Below are positions 8,281 to 17,738 of a DNA stretch of 64,000 bases, one piece after another; the first letter of the stretch is position 1; every line of letters starts with the position of its first letter. Both the position numbers and the translations under genes were made by a program. Under the pieces are notes generated by a model, which saw only the letters and a program-made list of their open reading frames with translations, was not told the DNA's origin and searched no databases. Source of the stretch: Roseibium sp. HPY-6 (GTDB lineage: Bacteria; Pseudomonadota; Alphaproteobacteria; Rhizobiales; Stappiaceae); assembly GCF_040530035.1 (NCBI RefSeq), contig NZ_JBEWCD010000001.1:682001-746000 (forward strand), written 5' to 3'.

Positions 8281-9405
8281 ATGAACCGGCTGGCGGGTTT
8301 GATACTGGCAATTGCTTGCGCCTTCGGGCTGGGGATCTGGGTGTCTTCAAGCGGCCTTATTTTCTCAAGCGAAACTGCATCTCAAGGATCTCCGGCGGAT
8401 GACGCCTCGAACGGGGCTTCGCCGCAATCGGCGTTTCCGACCAACGCCGTCGTCGTGACGGCAACAGCCGTAGCCTTTACTCCTCCCCGCTCCCGGATCC
8501 AGTCGATCGGAACCGGAAAGGCGATCCGGCTGATTCATGTCACCGCGGACGTTGCCGGCACGGTTGAAGAAATCCACGTTCAGCCGAACACCGATGTCGA
8601 AGCAGGCGACCCGATTGTGACTCTGGAACGCAAAACCCAGCAAATTCTGCTGGAAAGCGCAAAGGCCGAGCTGGACCAGCAGTCTGCGTCCTTCAATCGC
8701 TATCAAACCCTCCTCGATCAGAGCAGCAATGCCGTTTCCCAGGCGCAAGTTGACGAAGCAAGAGCGTCCCTGGCCGTCGCCGAAGCAAAGGTTGCGGAGG
8801 CTCAGTATGAATACGACCGCAGGACTATCAGGGCGCCGTTTTCCGGCCGCATCAACCTCAATGACCTTACCGTCGGCAGCTATCTGCCTCAGGGTGCGGA
8901 AATCGTAACGCTCGTGGACGCCAGCAGCCTTCTTGTGGAGTTCACTGTTCCCGAGACAGCGATCAGCCAGATCAGGACCGGCGTACCGGTTCGCCTGACG
9001 ACACCCGCGCTCGTCGGACGGGTTTTCAATGGCGAGGTCACGTCTTTCGACAGTTCCATTGACGAGGAATTCCGAACAATCCGCGTCCGTGCGGAAGTCC
9101 AGAACCCGCAGAACCTCCTGTTGCCCGGGATGACCTTCAGCGTCAGTCTTGCAAGTAAGGACGAGCCGATGCCAATGGTTCCGGCGGTCTCGATCCTGTG
9201 GAGCCCGAATGGAGCCTATGTCTGGAAACTCGGCGCAGAAAACCAGCCGGAAAGGATTGACGTCGTCCTGCGACACCGGCTCGGCGACAATGTCTGGCTG
9301 GAGGCCGATCTGAAGGAAGGCGACGAGGTGATCAGGGACGGTGCCTTCAAGGTCAGCCAGGGCGTGACGGTCGCTGTCGAAGTCGCGGAGACGACTGATG
9401 GATGA
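8281..9405 (+). CDS. RND efflux periplasmic adaptor (membrane fusion protein)
   Basis: This 374-residue HlyD/AcrA-type adaptor has an uncleaved or cleaved N-terminal membrane segment (about residues 4-23, LAGLILAIACAFGLGIWV). It is followed by a lipoyl/barrel-sandwich half (VTADVAGTVEEIHVQ), a helical hairpin (about 120-180) and the second lipoyl half (RTIRAPFSGRI). Beta-barrel and membrane-proximal domains follow. No lipobox Cys is present. GGAGGA lies 6 nt before the ATG. The stop overlaps the permease gene by 8 nt, so adaptor and pump are co-translated. An outer-membrane channel is not encoded nearby, so a TolC-type partner elsewhere is needed. Confidence 0.92.
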   Translation: MNRLAGLILAIACAFGLGIWVSSSGLIFSSETASQGSPADDASNGASPQSAFPTNAVVVTATAVAFTPPRSRIQSIGTGKAIRLIHVTADVAGTVEEIHVQPNTDVEAGDPIVTLERKTQQILLESAKAELDQQSASFNRYQTLLDQSSNAVSQAQVDEARASLAVAEAKVAEAQYEYDRRTIRAPFSGRINLNDLTVGSYLPQGAEIVTLVDASSLLVEFTVPETAISQIRTGVPVRLTTPALVGRVFNGEVTSFDSSIDEEFRTIRVRAEVQNPQNLLLPGMTFSVSLASKDEPMPMVPAVSILWSPNGAYVWKLGAENQPERIDVVLRHRLGDNVWLEADLKEGDEVIRDGAFKVSQGVTVAVEVAETTDG

Positions 9406-12400
9406 TACCGGGCAAGGCAGCTTTTCGCGCAGCCAGCTCGGATTTGCCGCGACGTTTGTCGGCCGGCCCATCCTGGCGCTTGTTCTCAATCTGCTCGTCA
9501 TCATTGCAGGCGTAACCGCGTTCAGCGGTGTTGAAGTCCGGGAACTTCCGAATGTCTCCAATCCGGTGATATCGGTTCGTGCGATATATCCGGGAGCAGC
9601 GGCCAGTACCGTGGATGCGGAAGTAACCAGCGTGCTTGAAGACGCCCTTGCGCGATTGGAAGGTCTTGAGAACATTTCCGCGACATCGTCGTACGGAAGC
9701 GCCAGCCTGACGCTGGAGCTCAACACCTCGACCGATGTCACCGAGGCGGCAAACGACGCACGCGATCTTGTTTCAAGGGCGCAACGGAACCTGCCGGACG
9801 ATGTCGAGGACCCGACGGTGCAAAAGAGCGATGCCGATGCGGATCCGATTGTCCGCCTGGCCCTCAGTGGCAGCCTGCCACTGACCGATCTTGCTTCGCT
9901 TGCAGAGGGCATTGTCTCGGATCGGCTTCTGGCCATCGACGGCGTTTCGGAGGTCCAGGTCGCGGGCGACTATGCCCGCATCATGCGCGTCACGTTCTTT
10001 CCGGTGGCGCTCGCGAGCCGGGGCATTTCCCTTGCCGATATGCGCGCCGCCCTTTCCAGCGCCAACCTGGATATTCCCCTCGGCGCCCTGGAAACACCCA
10101 CCCAGGAGCTCGTGGTGCGCTCCGTGGCATCAACGACCACCGAAGAAACCATATCGGCGATCCGCCTCAACCGGGAGACCGTGATCGGGGATGTTGCCTT
10201 CGTCCAGTTTTCCTCCGACGACCCGTCCGTAATCACCCGCATCAATGGTCAGCCCTCCGTCGGACTGAATATCATCCGCCAGTCCCATGCAAACACGCTC
10301 TCGATCTCAAATGCCGCGCGCATCGCGGTCGCTGACCTCCAGGAAGAACTGCCCGAGGGTGCCAATCTGATTATCGTTGCCGATGATGGCGTTTTTGTCG
10401 AACGCTCGATATCCGGCGTCGTCACGAGCATCGGGTTGGCGGTTGTCATCGTGGTCGCCGTGATATTTTTGTTCCTGCGCTCGCTGCGCGCGGTGGTCAT
10501 TCCCGCGGTCGCCGTTCCGATTGCTCTGATCGGAACGCTCGCAGCGATCTGGGCTGCGGGATTTTCGGTCAACACAATCACATTGCTTGCATTGGTTCTG
10601 GCCACAGGCATGGTCGTCGATGACGCCATCGTTGTGCTTGAGAATATTGTGCGGCGACGGAAACAGGGTTTCGGCGCATTCGCGGCTGCCGCAATCGGCA
10701 CGCGGGAGGTCTTCTTCGCGGTGATTTCGACGACCGCGACGCTTGCCGCCGTATTCATTCCGATTTCGTTCCTTCCGGGGCAAGCCGGCGGTATCTTCGG
10801 CGAGTTCGGCTTTGTACTGGCTTTTTCCGTCGCACTTTCCTCATTTGTGGCGCTGACGCTCAGCCCCGCGCTTTGCGCCTTCGTCGATCCGGGTAAACCC
10901 GACACGCAAACCGATGGTGTGAAACCACAACAAGGCACCAGCGTCGTCGTGGTTGCATTCGAACGACTGATCGCGGTTATCCTGAAAGCAAGGTACCTGG
11001 TTCTTCTCGCAGCACTTGTCTTCGCCGGAGGCTCCCTGGCGCTTTACGATTACCTGCCCCAGGAAATCACACCTTCCGAGGACCGGGGCACGATCATGAT
11101 CGCCCTTCGCACGCCTTCTTCTGCCAGTCTGGAATATACGAGCCAGCAGGTCGCGCGCGTTGAAAAAATCCTCGAACCCTATGTCGCGTCGGGAGAAGTG
11201 ATCGCCGTTCAGTCACTCATTGGGTTGAGATCAACGAGTTTTGCCCTCGTATTCGTCCGCCTGGACCAGTGGGAGAACCGGGCACGCAGCCAGCAGGAGA
11301 TCGCAGCGGAATTTCAGGGGCCCGTCAGCCAGATCCCGGGGGCCTTCATCTCCCTGCGGGCATCCAATAGTCTGGGCATACGCGGCGCCGGACGCGGCGT
11401 TCAGTTCGCCATTGTCGGCAAGGAATACGACGAACTGGGCGATCTGACTAACGCGCTCATTTCGAAGATGGAGGACGACCCGGCCTTTGCCAACGTCCAG
11501 CTGGTCAACGAGATCAATCAGCCGCAGCTACTGCTCGAGGTTGACCGGGATCAGGCGGCAAATCTCGATATCGAGCCGCGCGACGTGGTGGAAACGCTGA
11601 ACACGGTCATTGAGGGCAACAAGGTTTCCGAGATTTTTCTGAACAACGAGACAGTAGAAGTCCGCCTCGAGCTTGGAGGCCGTCCGATCAACGACCAGGG
11701 CGATTTGGAAAACACATTCATACGGGCCGGCAACGGCCAGTTCGTTCCGATTTCGACCGTTGCGAGATTGTCCGTTGCTGCCGCCGCCTCCACATTGAGT
11801 CGCGAAGCAAGAGAGCGGGCTGTCACGGCACAGGCCAATCTCGGCAGCGGTGTCGACCTTGGCACCGCCGTGGACAGGTTGAAGGACATCGCCCCTGACG
11901 TTCTGGGGAACGAAGGCCGGCTGGTGTTTCTTGGCGAAGCGGCGACGCTCGAAACCGGAGAGACAACGACGCTGCTTGTTTTCGCGGCCGCACTTCTCAT
12001 TGTCTTTCTGGTGCTGTCGGCGCAGTTCGAGAGCTTTTCAAGCGCACTCATCATCCTGATCACCGTGCCCTGCGGACTTGGTACGGCATTGCTGGCAATC
12101 CTCGTTTCCGGCGGCAGCCTGAACTATTACAGTCAGATCGGACTCGTCATCCTTGTTGGTATCATGGCAAAGAACGGCATTCTGATCGTCGAGTTCGCCA
12201 ATCAGCTCCGCCAGCAGGGACAGGATGTTGACACGGCGATCCGCAATGCAATGCGGATCCGGCTGAAGCCTGTGATGATGACCATGGCGTCAACTGTTGC
12301 CGGAAGTATACCTTTGGTGCTTGCGACCGGTGCCGGGGCCGAAGCCAGAACGGCGGTCGGTTGGGTGGTTGTCGGCGGCCTCGGCCTCGCAACGGTCTTC

Positions 12401-12511
12401 ACGCTGTTCCTCACACCAGCTGTCTACCGCATCATCGCCAGCTGGGCGCAACCGCCGGGCGCGTCTGAAAAACGCCTTGCAGCCGAGCTTTCAACGGTTG
12501 AGCAAAACTAG
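9398..12511 (+). CDS. RND efflux permease (HAE1/AcrB-like)
   Basis: This 1037-residue inner-membrane proton-drug antiporter has the RND layout: TM1 near residues 22-42, a large periplasmic loop, TMs 2-7, a second periplasmic loop, then TMs 8-12. Proton-relay acidic residues are seen in the TM4 motif ATGMVVDDAIVVLENIV. VGIMAKNGILIVEFAN and RLKPVMMTMASTVAG mark the second half. It shares an operon with the adaptor at 8281. Substrates are unknown, and the lack of a local outer-membrane channel or TetR-type regulator limits prediction. Its position between two genes for type I-secreted RTX proteins may be coincidental. Confidence 0.93.
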   Translation: MDDTGQGSFSRSQLGFAATFVGRPILALVLNLLVIIAGVTAFSGVEVRELPNVSNPVISVRAIYPGAAASTVDAEVTSVLEDALARLEGLENISATSSYGSASLTLELNTSTDVTEAANDARDLVSRAQRNLPDDVEDPTVQKSDADADPIVRLALSGSLPLTDLASLAEGIVSDRLLAIDGVSEVQVAGDYARIMRVTFFPVALASRGISLADMRAALSSANLDIPLGALETPTQELVVRSVASTTTEETISAIRLNRETVIGDVAFVQFSSDDPSVITRINGQPSVGLNIIRQSHANTLSISNAARIAVADLQEELPEGANLIIVADDGVFVERSISGVVTSIGLAVVIVVAVIFLFLRSLRAVVIPAVAVPIALIGTLAAIWAAGFSVNTITLLALVLATGMVVDDAIVVLENIVRRRKQGFGAFAAAAIGTREVFFAVISTTATLAAVFIPISFLPGQAGGIFGEFGFVLAFSVALSSFVALTLSPALCAFVDPGKPDTQTDGVKPQQGTSVVVVAFERLIAVILKARYLVLLAALVFAGGSLALYDYLPQEITPSEDRGTIMIALRTPSSASLEYTSQQVARVEKILEPYVASGEVIAVQSLIGLRSTSFALVFVRLDQWENRARSQQEIAAEFQGPVSQIPGAFISLRASNSLGIRGAGRGVQFAIVGKEYDELGDLTNALISKMEDDPAFANVQLVNEINQPQLLLEVDRDQAANLDIEPRDVVETLNTVIEGNKVSEIFLNNETVEVRLELGGRPINDQGDLENTFIRAGNGQFVPISTVARLSVAAAASTLSREARERAVTAQANLGSGVDLGTAVDRLKDIAPDVLGNEGRLVFLGEAATLETGETTTLLVFAAALLIVFLVLSAQFESFSSALIILITVPCGLGTALLAILVSGGSLNYYSQIGLVILVGIMAKNGILIVEFANQLRQQGQDVDTAIRNAMRIRLKPVMMTMASTVAGSIPLVLATGAGAEARTAVGWVVVGGLGLATVFTLFLTPAVYRIIASWAQPPGASEKRLAAELSTVEQN

Positions 12512-12549
12512 TGGCGGTCTGTCAGGCTGGCTTGCGAGATGGACTGGAA

Positions 12550-12579
12550 AAGAGCTCCACTCGAAAAAGTGGAGCTCTT
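12550..12579. terminator. stem-loop terminator between convergent genes
   Basis: A perfect 12-bp stem (AAGAGCTCCACT pairing with AGTGGAGCTCTT) with a 6-nt loop CGAAAA lies between the RND permease gene and the convergent CAP-RTX gene. It could serve both strands. Confidence 0.75.
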
Positions 12580-12586
12580 CAGCGTG

Positions 12587-14329
12587 TCAGACGAAGGCAA
12601 AATCGTCCGGTTGATATGTGGCGCCGTGCATGAAGACGAACTGGTCGAGATGTGCACCCTCGTCATTGATCGTCACCTGACCGGCACCGTCGTTCCAGGA
12701 CAGGACCATCTTGTCCTGGGCATTCAGCGACACCTCGACGTCCGACCTTTTCAGATCCTTGAAAATCAGCGTGTCGTTGCCGTTGCCGGCCAGTTCGATG
12801 ATGTCGACACGGCCCGAATTCGACGAGATGACATAGGTATCATTGCCGGATTGTCCGGAGAGTTTCTGAAGACCGCCTGAGGACGCACCGGGGTCGAGCC
12901 TGTCATTGCCGGAACCACCCAGCAGCGTGTCGTTGCCTGCGTTTCCTTTCAGGAAATCGTTGCCACCACCTCCGTTCAGGACATAGGCAACCTTGGCATC
13001 GTCCCCGACGACCCGGTCGTCCTTGTCCGCCCCCTTGAAACGCTCAAACCCGTATTTCGACAGCGCGGAGGTTACGAACTTGGATCCCGCCTCCACGACA
13101 AGCGTGTCGACACCCGAACCGCCGATATCTCTCGGCTTTCCGTTGTCCCAGAAAATATCGCCACTGCCATAGTGGATCGTGTCGTTGCCAGCGCCACCGA
13201 ACATGACATCACGCCCGGTGCCACCTTTGATGATGTCGTTACCGGCCTTACCGTAGAGACGGTCGTTTCCAGGGCCACCGAGAAGCGTATCGTCGCCGGC
13301 ATTTCCCTGAAGGGTGTCGTTGCCGCCGCCACCGCTCAGACGGTAATCGACCCCTGCTTCGTTGCCGACGACGCGGTCATTCTTGTCGGCCCCCTGAAAA
13401 CGCTCAAACCCGTACCAGGAAAGACCCGACGTATTGAAGACAGACCCTTTGGCGATGACCAGCGTATCGATCCCGGCTCCGCCGATGTCTTTCGGAACAC
13501 CATTGTCCCAGAAATCGTCGCCGTTGGTATAGGTCACCGTATCGTTGCCGTTGCCGCCAACAGGTGGCGGCGTTCCGCCTCCTTCCGATCCGTCCTTGAC
13601 GTCGACCTTGACGTTCTTCCCCGATATCGAAAAGCTCTTCTCGATGGTTCCGTTAATGCCGCTGCCCGTAAACTTCGCGGTATAAGATCCGTTTGCAAGC
13701 GCAATGCTGTAGCCGCCTCCCGGATCAGTCGCTTTTGTTGCAACGGTGGCGCCGGACGAATTGACAATCGTGACTGTCGTAGCGCCCAACTCCTCGCCGA
13801 TGTCGTAGAATTTGCTACCGTCTTCATCATCGAAGACAACACCGGTGACATAGTTCTTGGTCGTCCCGGCAAAGTTCTGGGTGCCGTAACTGGTAGAATG
13901 TCCTGCATTGCTTGGATGCCCGCCAATGGCATCGCCGATACCGATCACGGTGTAATCCGAATTGAGAATATTCGCCCTGTGTCCGGTCGAATTCATCCAG
14001 CCGGTATGCATGCCCTCGACAATCGCCTGCGGAACATAGGCACCGGATATCGGTGTGTGCTGGTTGAAGGGATTATAAGCGATGTTCTCACCCATCGGAT
14101 ATTCGTTCCACCCTTCTGCCTTCATGCGATCCCAGGGGCTCGATCCGCCTGCCCCGGTATGATCAAGAACGCGCCCGGATGCCATCCATTCGGAGTGTTT
14201 CTGCGCGGCAGCGTTGATCGGTGCGGCGGAGGCGAGTGGCTCCAGCCCGGCTGCCAACCGCTCCTTGTTGACAAGCTCCAGGATCAACTGTTCGCTGGAA
14301 CTGAGCTTGTTCACCGGATTGTTGACCAT
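12587..14329 (-). CDS. CAP-domain (SCP/PR1) RTX exoprotein
   Basis: This 580-residue protein begins with a bacterial CAP domain (about residues 13-155). His45 in QKHSEWMA, Glu81 in MGENIAYN and His117 in STGHRANIL mark the CAP cavity. A carboxypeptidase-regulatory/SdrD-B-like beta domain (about 160-247, VVFDDEDGSKFYDIGE) follows. Then come RTX nonapeptides and two copies of the 65-residue FWDNG/YGFE/DDRVVG module (268-332 and 388-452). The C-terminus ends QPDDFAFV like the serralysin, suggesting the same type I exporter. The ATG at 14329 has AAGGA six bases upstream, so the 42 extra residues of the longer frame are rejected. CAP-domain function in bacteria is poorly known. Confidence 0.88.
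   Translation of the reverse strand: MVNNPVNKLSSSEQLILELVNKERLAAGLEPLASAAPINAAAQKHSEWMASGRVLDHTGAGGSSPWDRMKAEGWNEYPMGENIAYNPFNQHTPISGAYVPQAIVEGMHTGWMNSTGHRANILNSDYTVIGIGDAIGGHPSNAGHSTSYGTQNFAGTTKNYVTGVVFDDEDGSKFYDIGEELGATTVTIVNSSGATVATKATDPGGGYSIALANGSYTAKFTGSGINGTIEKSFSISGKNVKVDVKDGSEGGGTPPPVGGNGNDTVTYTNGDDFWDNGVPKDIGGAGIDTLVIAKGSVFNTSGLSWYGFERFQGADKNDRVVGNEAGVDYRLSGGGGNDTLQGNAGDDTLLGGPGNDRLYGKAGNDIIKGGTGRDVMFGGAGNDTIHYGSGDIFWDNGKPRDIGGSGVDTLVVEAGSKFVTSALSKYGFERFKGADKDDRVVGDDAKVAYVLNGGGGNDFLKGNAGNDTLLGGSGNDRLDPGASSGGLQKLSGQSGNDTYVISSNSGRVDIIELAGNGNDTLIFKDLKRSDVEVSLNAQDKMVLSWNDGAGQVTINDEGAHLDQFVFMHGATYQPDDFAFV
12974..13168 (-). repeat. FWDNG/YGFE/DDRVVG module, CAP protein copy 2
   Basis: Residues 388-452 repeat the module with FWDNGKPRDIGG, LSKYGFERF and DDRVVGDD. 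The GLSWYGFE core has diverged to ALSKYGFE in this copy. Confidence 0.7.
13334..13528 (-). repeat. FWDNG/YGFE/DDRVVG module, CAP protein copy 1
   Basis: Residues 268-332 contain FWDNGVPKDIGG, FNTSGLSWYGFERF and NDRVVGNE. It sits right after the linker that follows the beta domain. Confidence 0.7.
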
Positions 14330-14867
14330 TGCGTTTCCTTTCCTGCTGCAAATTTCACGCGAGAGGCTCGGTGCGAATTCTGGCGAAAGAAACGCCGCAT
14401 TGCGGAAGCAATTGGCAAAAGATGTGTCAGAAAAATTGTCCCGCGGAGCGAGCAACCAGGGTTGTTGTTGAAATGGAAATCGTGAGCATCATAAGCTATT
14501 GAATAAAAACGTTTCTAAACAAAAAGACGCATCGTCCAACGTGGGAAAACGGCAACGCACTTTTGTTTGAGTTCACATCAGTTGTGCTTAAATACTATTC
14601 AAAAATCTCACATACAAATCAAATAAGACGATATTGGTTCTAATTTACAAACATATAACAGTTTTCATGTCTATAATATCAGCACCACCTTAGTATTTTC
14701 ATGATTTTATTTCGAAAATAACTTGAAGGGCGAGGTTCCACGCGAGAGCAAACCTCAACGTCCAGAGGACAGCCGTCGCCGGCACGCCGCATGCAAAAAT
14801 CAATGTTTCAAACGCTCACAGCGACGGGTGCGCCGCGGATCCTGGTCAGTCTCTTACGCCGACTCGC
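14330..14867. other. AT-rich intergenic region
   Basis: About 540 bp lie upstream of the CAP-RTX gene and downstream of the cupin gene. The segment 14490-14720 is markedly AT-rich and must hold the CAP-RTX promoter. I see no conserved regulatory box, RNA gene or reliable coding frame. The low GC could reflect a silenced or horizontally acquired boundary, but that is speculation. Confidence 0.45.
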
Positions 14868-15203
14868 TCAGGATTTGACCGGATAGCGATCCGACTCCTC
14901 AAAGACATCAATCACCTTGGTTCCGGCCTTGATGACCGCACCATGCTCAGCACCGCTCGGGATGTTGTAGATCGCACCCGGTCCGAGCGTTTTGGTCTCC
15001 CCGGCAATCGTGAACTCGATTTCACCGTCGAGCACAGTACCCCATTGGGCAAGGTGGGAATGCGGCGGCAGCACCATGTCCTTTTGAAAATCAAAAAACA
15101 CGACCAGACCGGCATCCGAGCGGATCGCGTGCGAAGTCACAACATCTTCCGGGAACGGAATGTCCAATGCGGGAAAACTTTTGATAAATTCCGGAAGCTG
15201 CAT
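14868..15203 (-). CDS. cupin-domain protein
   Basis: This small single-domain cupin of 111 residues has the two cupin motifs reduced to HSHLAQWGTVLDGEIEFT and PSGAEHGAVIKAG. His residues in both can bind a metal ion. The ATG at 15203 follows GGAGGAAACAGA, an excellent ribosome binding site, so the longer frame starting at 15341 is rejected. It stands alone between the CAP-RTX and chromate genes with about 240 bp before it. The role is unknown. Stand-alone cupins of this size are often sugar- or acid-binding or small metal-dependent enzymes. Confidence 0.82.
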   Translation of the reverse strand: MQLPEFIKSFPALDIPFPEDVVTSHAIRSDAGLVVFFDFQKDMVLPPHSHLAQWGTVLDGEIEFTIAGETKTLGPGAIYNIPSGAEHGAVIKAGTKVIDVFEESDRYPVKS

Positions 15204-15445
15204 TCTGTTTCCTCCACATGCACACTCGTCCAAGACACGGGCACAGTGCATGGTCGGCGATCCGCATTCAAGCGATCTTTGAAAGAGCAACGCTTCGGCA
15301 CCTATTTGGCAAGGCGCCGTTCGCAAATCGCTGCGCACCATCTCTGTTAATTGTTTTTTCTTTTAAAAGCATAGCGTTGGCACCAAGATCAGAATCAAAA
15401 TCTGATGACGCACGGGGTGGAGATTTCACTGCCCCGTGCACTCTT

Positions 15446-16774
15446 TCAAGCAATTTGTGACAAAAGCAAACCGCCGACCGCTGCGAAAAGAAGTGTCCAG
15501 AAGAGGTTCACGTGGAAACGCAATAGCAGCAAAGCACACAGCGCTGCGAGCACAAGAACCCGCCAGTCCAGGCTTGAAAGATCCGGAACCCACAGCGTTA
15601 CCCAGCCCAGCTCTCTTTGCGTGACAGTTGCGAAAAAGACATGAAGGGCAAACCAGACCGACAGATTGAGGACGACACCGACCACAGCGGCGATGATCGC
15701 CGACAATGCGGAGTTCAACCGGGGCTGGCTGGAAATCCAGTCGATGTAGGGCGCACCTGCAAATATCCAGAGGAAACACGGCACGAAAGTTGCCCACAGG
15801 GCAACAGCGCCACCGGCAAAACCAAGCGCAATTCCGCCCTCATGATACGCGGCGACATATCCGACAAATTGCGTGACCAGGATCAGCGGTCCGGGCGTCG
15901 TCTCGGCAAGACCGAGCCCGTCCATCATTTCACCCGCTTCGAGCCAACCGTGAAGCGCGACGACGTCCTGCGCCATATATGCCAGAACCGCATAGGCCCC
16001 ACCGAACGTGACAACCGCGAGTTTGGAAAAGAACCAGCCAAGATCACCAAGGATTGGCGCGCCGCTCGCCCAGGCAAGAGCCGCGAGCGGTCCGAGCCAT
16101 AGACTTAGCCCGGCAACGACAACACCCAGTGTACGGGTAAATGAGGTCTCGATCGCAACCTGTTCCTGCGGCACTGTCTGAACCGGCGCATTCATGAAGA
16201 CGGCACCGTAAAGGGCAGCGGCCAAGACGATCATCGGAAACGGCAGCGACAGGAAATAGATGGCTGTGAAGGCAAGGACTGCGACAACCCATTGCCGCCG
16301 CTGTGTCAGCGCACGTTTGGAGAGCCTGAGAAGTGCCTCGATGACAACAATCAGCACAGCGGCCTTGATGCCCAGAAACAACTGGCTGATGATCGGCTTT
16401 TCGCCGTATGCCGTGTAGACGAAAGCAAGGGCGAAGATTGCGATCGCACCGGGAATGACGAACAGCAGACCTGCCAACAGACCACCTGCAATCCCACGCA
16501 GCTTCCAGCCACAATATGTTGCCAGCTGCATGGCCTCCGGCCCTGGCAACAACATGCAGAAGCCGAGTGCATTGACATAGGTCTTTTCTGACAGCCAGCC
16601 CGTCTCGTCGACCAGCTTGCGATGCATCAGGGCGATCTGGGCCGCCGGACCACCAAAGGACAGAAGGCCGATACCGCCAAAGACGGAAAAGAGCCGCTGC
16701 CAGGAGGTATCGCCGCTCTGCGGCAGACGCGCGCCGTCGACCGGCTTTCCGGTGAAAGTCGGTTTCGAAGACAT
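15446..16774 (-). CDS. chrA: chromate transporter ChrA (long, two-domain form)
   Basis: This 442-residue membrane protein is made of two homologous CHR domains, each with the signature near its start: FGGIGLLSFGGPAAQIA (about 31-47) and FSKLAVVTFGGAYAVLAYM (about 240). LPGPEAMQLATY and TTPGPLILVTQFVGY are the matching second motifs. It exports chromate, or sulfate-like oxyanions, from the cytoplasm. The ATG at 16774 follows GGAAGGG and lies four bases after the stop of the ChrB-like gene, so the two form an operon. The longer upstream frame overlaps that gene and is not used. Confidence 0.93.
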   Translation of the reverse strand: MSSKPTFTGKPVDGARLPQSGDTSWQRLFSVFGGIGLLSFGGPAAQIALMHRKLVDETGWLSEKTYVNALGFCMLLPGPEAMQLATYCGWKLRGIAGGLLAGLLFVIPGAIAIFALAFVYTAYGEKPIISQLFLGIKAAVLIVVIEALLRLSKRALTQRRQWVVAVLAFTAIYFLSLPFPMIVLAAALYGAVFMNAPVQTVPQEQVAIETSFTRTLGVVVAGLSLWLGPLAALAWASGAPILGDLGWFFSKLAVVTFGGAYAVLAYMAQDVVALHGWLEAGEMMDGLGLAETTPGPLILVTQFVGYVAAYHEGGIALGFAGGAVALWATFVPCFLWIFAGAPYIDWISSQPRLNSALSAIIAAVVGVVLNLSVWFALHVFFATVTQRELGWVTLWVPDLSSLDWRVLVLAALCALLLLRFHVNLFWTLLFAAVGGLLLSQIA

Positions 16775-16778
16775 GACA

Positions 16779-17597
16779 TCAGCCCTTCCTGCCGGGAGTT
16801 GGCCAGTCATGTCCTTCGTCCGCCGCGTCACGCGCCCAGCGGTAGAAGGCGTCGTAGAGGCCCATTCCGGCCTCAAGTTGCTGAAGATCATCCTTGTGCA
16901 TTCGCGAAAGACCGAGCGAAACTGCAAGCAGACCTGCCGCTTCCGGTGCGAGATCGTGCCGGTTCGTGTCGGCGCCGCGTACGATCATGGCAAGCCTTGA
17001 AAGCGGCTCGGTTTGAAGACTGAACTCCTCCAGCATGGTGTCGAAACTGCACATTTCCCCGCGATGGCTCCAGAAGACATTTTCAACGTCAAACGGCGTT
17101 GCATTGAACTTTTCCGCAACGGCTTCAACCTGCGCCGGCGATACAAACAGAAACCGCGCTGTTGGATCTACAAACCGGCGTATCAGCCAGGGGCAGGCGA
17201 TCCGGTCGATTTTGGGTCGATGACGGGTTACCCAGACGGTTTGCCCCTCCTCGTTGCGTTCCGGCAGGCGGGCTGCAGGCACCATCGGCATGCCCGCCGC
17301 GCGCCATGCGATACAGCCGCCTTCAAGAATTTCGGCAGCGACACCGCTGGACCGCAAAAATGCAGCTGCACCCTCGGAAATTTTCAGCCCTTTCCAGCAG
17401 GCTATAACGACTTTTCGTCCATGCAGACGTGTTGCAATCTCGTCAATTCTACTGTGCGGGTGCCGGAAGGAACCGGGGATCAGGCACGGATCATCGTTGA
17501 AATCTTCGTCGATACGCGCGTCAACAATCACCGGTGCATCCGGTGTTCCGATCAATCTGGCGAGCTGGGAAACGGTGATGGAATTCAGAGACGGCAT
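16779..17597 (-). CDS. chrB: rhodanese-ChrB fusion, chromate resistance protein
   Basis: The 272-residue protein has an N-terminal rhodanese-like domain (about 1-110) with VIVDARIDEDF and the active-site loop IACWKGLKIS (Cys67). A C-terminal ChrB domain (about 120-265) follows, with WVTRHRPKIDRIACPWLIRRFVD and EMCSFDTMLEEF. ChrB proteins are needed for full chromate resistance, and some act as chromate-sensing regulators. A GGAGG ribosome binding site lies just before the ATG. It is followed four bases later by chrA. The rhodanese fusion is a known variant in alphaproteobacteria, but its role in chromate handling is unclear. Confidence 0.85.
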   Translation of the reverse strand: MPSLNSITVSQLARLIGTPDAPVIVDARIDEDFNDDPCLIPGSFRHPHSRIDEIATRLHGRKVVIACWKGLKISEGAAAFLRSSGVAAEILEGGCIAWRAAGMPMVPAARLPERNEEGQTVWVTRHRPKIDRIACPWLIRRFVDPTARFLFVSPAQVEAVAEKFNATPFDVENVFWSHRGEMCSFDTMLEEFSLQTEPLSRLAMIVRGADTNRHDLAPEAAGLLAVSLGLSRMHKDDLQQLEAGMGLYDAFYRWARDAADEGHDWPTPGRKG

Positions 17598-17738
17598 GGC
17601 GCGTCCTCCCGTTCAAAAAAGGGGTTCAAGGACGCGAAACTTCAGCTTACGCCTCACGGGGTGTTCGCTTTCCCCATGTGATTTAAGTGCCAAAAGGGTA
17701 GCGCTGTGTCAAGAACGCTGCTCCAACCAAGCCCGGTC

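Noticed and set aside
8365..9936. 523-codon minus-strand frame over the RND adaptor and permease genes
   Set aside because: It crosses the junction of two well-supported plus-strand genes and encodes no recognisable domain.
13172..14485. 437-codon open frame on the plus strand opposite the CAP-RTX gene
   Set aside because: The sense strand encodes a clear CAP domain and RTX repeats. The antisense frame has no family resemblance and arises from codon bias.
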